Positions 60,420 through 64,000 of a stretch of 64,000 nucleotides of DNA are shown one piece after another. The translations under genes were made by a program, and so were the position numbers. This stretch comes from Bradyrhizobium genosp. L (GTDB taxonomy: Bacteria; Pseudomonadota; Alphaproteobacteria; Rhizobiales; Xanthobacteraceae), in assembly GCF_015624485.1 (NCBI RefSeq), contig NZ_CP061378.1:1984001-2048000 (forward strand), read 5' to 3'. Within the stretch, counting starts at the first letter, position 1. Each line of letters opens with the position of its first letter. The notes below the pieces were generated by a model. That model ran no database searches, was not told where the DNA came from, and saw nothing but the letters and a program-made list of their open reading frames with translations.

Positions 60420-60833
60420 CACGCGGTCCCTTGCATCGGTGGGCAGCGCCATCGCCGCCGCGCGGTCCTGCCCATCGCCAGTCCTTACACAGACCTTACA
60501 CGATCCGCTGTGGGCCCCAAGGGCTCTCAAGCGTTTCCGCGCGCTTTTCCCCGCTGCGCGAGCATGAGGCTGGCGCAATGCAGTTAACCGGAATTCACCA
60601 TGCAGGAGCCAGGCTGCGCCGCGGGTCCGACGGACGACGCCGGCTGCATACCTGACGTCGCATCGTTCGGTCCGGCGGGCGCCGGCGGAGTACGCACCGC
60701 GCTCGCGACGCATTTAGCCGTCGTCGGCCAGAAACATTCCGCCACCCGACGCATTCACTCTCCTGCAGTCGACAGACGCGGCCCGAAGGAGTTCGGTTCC
60801 GCTGCCTGTGTGGCTGAGCGCGAGGAGAGTGAC
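60420..60833. other. 414-bp gap between the enoyl-CoA hydratase and aldehyde oxidoreductase genes
   Basis: This is a divergent promoter region. It holds the CCTTACAC direct repeat at 60483–60501 and two copies of CGACGCATT (60706–60714 and 60747–60755, 41 bp apart) on the paoA side. No gene is supported here. Confidence 0.5.
60483..60501 (-). promoter_or_regulatory. 11-bp-period direct repeat, response-regulator-like
   Basis: CCTTACAC at 60483–60490 and again at 60494–60501, start to start 11 bp; leftward this reads GTGTAAGG-N3-GTGTAAGG. OmpR/PhoB-type regulators bind tandem sites of this period. It lies upstream of the leftward enoyl-CoA hydratase gene at the same distance as the Pho boxes lie from their genes. 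Confidence 0.45.
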
Positions 60834-61481
60834 GTGCAAATCTCCGGCCGATTGGAACTATCGCGGCGCCATTTGTTGATTGCCGGAGCTGCCTCGCTGG
60901 CGGCCTCCTCCACGGCGTTGCCCACGCCTTCGGCAGCGGCGCCGCGAATTCCCCCGACAGGAGCACCTGTGATGACACGCGTGGCCTTTGACGTGAACGG
61001 CGAAACCCATCAGCTCGAGCTCGATACCAGGACCACGCTGCTCGATGCGTTGCGCGAGCATCTGCATCTGACGGGCACCAAGAAGGGTTGCGACCACGGC
61101 CAGTGCGGTGCCTGCACGGTGATCGTCGACGGACGGCGCATCAACTCCTGCCTGACGCTCGCGGTGATGCATGAGGGCGACGAGATCACGACGATCGAGG
61201 GGCTGGGCACGCCGGACGGGCTGCATCCGATGCAGGCGGCGTTTGTCAAGCACGACGGCTATCAATGCGGTTACTGCACGCCGGGACAGATCTGCTCGGC
61301 GGTCGCCGTGCTCGCCGAGATCAGGGCCGGCGTTCCGAGCCACGTCACGGACGATCTCAACGCGCCGATGCGGCTGAGCAATGCCGAGCTGCGCGAGCGG
61401 ATGAGTGGCAACATCTGCCGCTGCGGTGCCTATTCCAACATTGCGGAAGCGATCGAAGAGGTCGCCGGGAGGAGCGCATGA
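60834..61481 (+). CDS. paoA: Aldehyde oxidoreductase iron–sulfur subunit (PaoA-like), Tat-exported
   Basis: This 215-aa subunit of a molybdenum hydroxylase starts at GTG 60834, with AGGAG 6 nt upstream. It has a Tat signal ([18 protein letters not shown]11–R12), so the folded complex goes to the periplasm. The first [2Fe-2S] cluster is bound by C86, C91, C94 and C106 ([11 protein letters not shown] and later C). The second is in [11 protein letters not shown] with GNICRCGAY. It is homologous to E. coli PaoA (YagT). The stop overlaps the paoB-like start. Confidence 0.93.
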   Translation: MQISGRLELSRRHLLIAGAASLAASSTALPTPSAAAPRIPPTGAPVMTRVAFDVNGETHQLELDTRTTLLDALREHLHLTGTKKGCDHGQCGACTVIVDGRRINSCLTLAVMHEGDEITTIEGLGTPDGLHPMQAAFVKHDGYQCGYCTPGQICSAVAVLAEIRAGVPSHVTDDLNAPMRLSNAELRERMSGNICRCGAYSNIAEAIEEVAGRSA

Positions 61482-62428
61482 GAGCCTTCAGTTACGAGCG
61501 GGCTCATTCGCCCGCGGAGGCGGCGAGCGCGGCGGCGCGCACGACGAATGCAAAATTCATCGCCGGCGGCACCAATCTGCTCGACCTGATGAAACTCGAG
61601 ATCGAGACGCCGGCGCATCTGATCGACGTCAACGGCCTGGCGCTGGACAAGATCAAGCCGACCGGGCAAGGCGGCCTGTGGATCGGCGCGCTGGTGCGCA
61701 ATACCGATCTCGCGGCCGATACGCGCATTCGGCGAGACTACGGCGTGCTGTCCCGTGCGCTACTCGCCGGCGCCTCCGGCCAGTTGCGCAACAAGGCGAC
61801 GACCGCCGGCAATCTCTTGCAGCGAACCCGCTGTCCTTATTTCTACGACACCAATTTGCCCTGCAACAAACGCAAGCCCGGCAGCGGCTGTGCCGCGATT
61901 GGCGGCTTCAGCCGACAGCATGCGGTGGTCGGCGCGAGCGAGGCCTGTATCGCGACCCATCCGAGCGACATGGCAGTGGCGATGCGCGCGCTCGACGCGG
62001 TGGTCGAGACCGTGCGGCCCGACGGCACCACGCGATCGATCCCGATCGCCGAGTTGCATCGACTGCCCGGCGACAGCCCCGAGCTCGAGACCACGCTCGC
62101 GTCCGGCGAACTGATCACCGCGGTGACGTTACCGAAGCCGGTCGGTGGCACCCAGGCCTATCGAAAAGTCCGTGATCGCGCCTCCTATGCGTTTGCTCTC
62201 GTGTCGGTCGCCGCGATCGTGCAGCGCGACGGCACCGGCCGCGTCGCGCTCGGCGGCGTGGCGCACAAACCCTGGCGGGTCGAGACGGCGGAGGCGGAAC
62301 TGCCTGATGGCGCCAAGGCCGTCGCTGCGCGCCTGTTCGCCGATGCGCGGCCGACAAAAGACAACGCATTCAAGCTGCCGCTCGCCGAGCGAACGCTCGC
62401 AGCGGTGCTGCGCGAGGCAAGGGTCTAG
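61478..62428 (+). CDS. paoB: Aldehyde oxidoreductase FAD subunit (PaoB-like)
   Basis: This 316-aa FAD-binding subunit has an FAD segment [25 protein letters not shown] near residues 27–51 and [22 protein letters not shown]. Cysteines C119, C129 and C138 lie in the loop that holds the extra [4Fe-4S] cluster in E. coli PaoB. It overlaps paoA by 4 bp and precedes paoC by 3 bp. It should pass electrons from the molybdenum subunit through the clusters. Confidence 0.93.
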   Translation: MRAFSYERAHSPAEAASAAARTTNAKFIAGGTNLLDLMKLEIETPAHLIDVNGLALDKIKPTGQGGLWIGALVRNTDLAADTRIRRDYGVLSRALLAGASGQLRNKATTAGNLLQRTRCPYFYDTNLPCNKRKPGSGCAAIGGFSRQHAVVGASEACIATHPSDMAVAMRALDAVVETVRPDGTTRSIPIAELHRLPGDSPELETTLASGELITAVTLPKPVGGTQAYRKVRDRASYAFALVSVAAIVQRDGTGRVALGGVAHKPWRVETAEAELPDGAKAVAARLFADARPTKDNAFKLPLAERTLAAVLREARV

Positions 62429-62431
62429 ATC

Positions 62432-64000
62432 ATGCGATTTGAACATCCCGCGACCTTCAATCCGATCGACCAGCTCAAGGTGGTCGGCCGTCCGACCAGC
62501 CGGATCGAAGGTCCGTTGAAGACGACGGGCACTGCGCCCTACGCCTATGAGCGGCACGATGTGGTGGCGAACCAGGCCTATGGCTATGTGGTTGGGGCCG
62601 CGGTCGGCAAGGGACGGATCGACGCCATCGAGCTCGCTGCCGCGAAGGCGGCGCCCGGCGTGCTTGCCATCGTCACCGCGGAGAATGCGGGAAAGCTCGG
62701 CAAGGGCGCGCTCAATATCGCGCCGCTGCTCGGCGGCCCGGAGATCGCTCATTATCATCAGGCCGTCGCCGTTGTGGTTGCCGAGACGTTCGAGCAGGCG
62801 CGCGCTGCCGCGCAGCTGGTTCGGATCGACTACGCCCAACAGGACGGCCGCTTCGATCTTGCTGCGTCGAAGGACGAGGCCACGAAACCCGATCCCAAGA
62901 TCGGTGGCCCGGCCGATACGTCTGCTGGCGACTTCGCCGCGGCCTTTGCCAAGGCGGCGGTGCAGTTCGACGCCACCTACACCACGCCCGATCAGGCGCA
63001 TGCGATGATGGAGCCGCACGCTTCGATCGCGGCCTGGGACGGCGACCGAGTCACGATCTGGACCTCGAACCAGATGATCGCCTGGGGTGCGGAGAACATG
63101 GCGGTGACGCTTGGCATCCCGAAGGAGCATGTTCGGCTGGTGTCGCCCTATGTCGGCGGCGGCTTTGGCGGAAAGCTGTTCCTGCGCGCCGATGCATTGC
63201 TGGCCGCGCTCGGCGCTCGCGCCGCCGGCCGCCCGGTGAAAGTCGCGCTGCAGCGTCCATTGATCTTCAACAATACCACGCACCGGCCGGCCACGATCCA
63301 GCGCATCCGGATCGGCGCCGAGCGCGACGGCAAAATCACCGCGATCGGCCATGAGAGTTGGTCCGGCAACCTCAAGGGTGGCGAACCGGAGACCGCAGTC
63401 GGGCAGACGCGACTGCTCTATGCCGGAGCCAACCGGATGACCGCGATGCGGCTGTCGGAACTCGATTTGCCGGAAGGCAATGCGATGCGCGCGCCGGGCG
63501 AAGCTTCCGGCATGATGGCGCTGGAGATCGCGATCGACGAACTAGCCGAGAAGCTCGACATCGATCCGATCGCGCTGCGCATCAAGAACGACACTCGGGT
63601 CGATCCAGAGCATCCGGAGCGGAAATTCTCGCAGCGCCAGTTCGTGCAGTGCCTCGACGAGGGCGCCGCGCGGTTCGGCTGGAGCAAGCGCAATGCCGAG
63701 CCTGGCAAGGTCCGCGACGGGCGCTGGCTGGTCGGCATGGGCGTCGCCGCCGCCTTCCGCAACAATCTTCTGACCAAATCGGCCGCGCGTGTGCGGCTCG
63801 ATACCCGCGGTATGGTGACGGTTGAGACTGACATGACCGATATCGGCACCGGCTCCTACACCATCATCGCGCAGACCGCGGCCGAGATGATGGGTGTGCC
63901 GCTGGACAAGGTCGCGGTCCGGCTCGGCGACTCCGACTTTCCGGTCTCCTGTGGCTCGGGCGGGCAGTGGGGCGGCAACAACTCCACCGCCGGAGTCTAT
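62432..64000 (+). CDS. paoC: Aldehyde oxidoreductase molybdenum subunit (PaoC-like), 3' end outside window
   Basis: The frame runs open from ATG 62432 to the window end (523 codons). The N-terminal segment VVGRPTSRIEGPLKTTGTAPYAYE is the usual start of molybdopterin hydroxylase large subunits, followed by VSPYVGGGFGGKLFLRADALLAALGARAAGRPVK and ETDMTDIGTGSYTIIAQTAAEMMGV, which contact the molybdenum cofactor. The protein should be about 730 aa, so about 200 residues are missing. It is the catalytic subunit that oxidises aldehydes, likely aromatic ones, to acids in the periplasm. Confidence 0.93.
   Translation, partial: MRFEHPATFNPIDQLKVVGRPTSRIEGPLKTTGTAPYAYERHDVVANQAYGYVVGAAVGKGRIDAIELAAAKAAPGVLAIVTAENAGKLGKGALNIAPLLGGPEIAHYHQAVAVVVAETFEQARAAAQLVRIDYAQQDGRFDLAASKDEATKPDPKIGGPADTSAGDFAAAFAKAAVQFDATYTTPDQAHAMMEPHASIAAWDGDRVTIWTSNQMIAWGAENMAVTLGIPKEHVRLVSPYVGGGFGGKLFLRADALLAALGARAAGRPVKVALQRPLIFNNTTHRPATIQRIRIGAERDGKITAIGHESWSGNLKGGEPETAVGQTRLLYAGANRMTAMRLSELDLPEGNAMRAPGEASGMMALEIAIDELAEKLDIDPIALRIKNDTRVDPEHPERKFSQRQFVQCLDEGAARFGWSKRNAEPGKVRDGRWLVGMGVAAAFRNNLLTKSAARVRLDTRGMVTVETDMTDIGTGSYTIIAQTAAEMMGVPLDKVAVRLGDSDFPVSCGSGGQWGGNNSTAGVY

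Overview
The window is dense, GC-rich alphaproteobacterial chromosome. Several features together point to Bradyrhizobium or a close relative: rhizobial-type phn genes, an HDAC–xseB–dxs–tlyA–rRNA methyltransferase block, a fused aerobic-type indolepyruvate ferredoxin oxidoreductase, and at least three families of short palindromic intergenic repeats. This assignment is inferred from gene content and style, not from a database match. No rRNA, tRNA, insertion sequence, phage gene or CRISPR array was found.

Region 1 (1–13349) is a nearly complete phosphonate uptake and C-P lyase locus in three transcription units. A leftward pair encodes a hexapeptide acetyltransferase and a divergent second PhnM-like amidohydrolase, which is cut by the window edge. 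A rightward phnC-phnD-phnE1-phnE2 transporter operon carries a terminator-like hairpin after phnD. A leftward phnF repressor gene faces a rightward phnGHIJKLMN operon that ends with a PPOX-type flavoprotein gene. Each unit has an 11-bp-periodic Pho-box-like element about 50–90 bp before its first gene. The phnF–phnG gap also holds a perfect 10-6-10 palindrome, the likely PhnF operator. No phnP was seen.

Region 2 (13374–18989) holds a TetR regulator divergent from an RND efflux adaptor and pump, with two similar operator-like sites between them. Region 3 (19225–25300) holds a leftward three-gene cassette (hotdog-fold protein, carboxymuconolactone decarboxylase family protein, short-chain dehydrogenase) divergent from the 1157-aa indolepyruvate ferredoxin oxidoreductase.

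Region 4 (25446–50337) is mixed housekeeping and accessory content. Metabolic genes include an aldo/keto reductase, a PLP aminotransferase, ribB, glutaryl-CoA dehydrogenase, an acyl-CoA ligase, pdxH and aroC. Envelope and transport genes include a CPA2 antiporter, an extensin-like protein, an L,D-transpeptidase, a CorA transporter and an EamA transporter. Regulatory and folding genes include a J-domain protein, an ECF sigma/anti-sigma pair, a class III nucleotide cyclase and an isolated clpS. Many gene ends here carry repeat hairpins.

Region 5 (50560–64000) has a von Willebrand-type secreted protein. It is followed by a leftward series running HDAC, xseB, dxs, nucleoside deoxyribosyltransferase, tlyA and RNA methyltransferase. 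A secreted 5'-nucleotidase and an enoyl-CoA hydratase come next. The window ends in a rightward Tat-exported aldehyde oxidoreductase operon (paoABC-like) whose molybdenum subunit runs off the right edge. The 5'-nucleotidase (organic phosphate) and the phn locus (phosphonate) are both phosphorus-scavenging functions, but only the phn genes show Pho-box candidates here.
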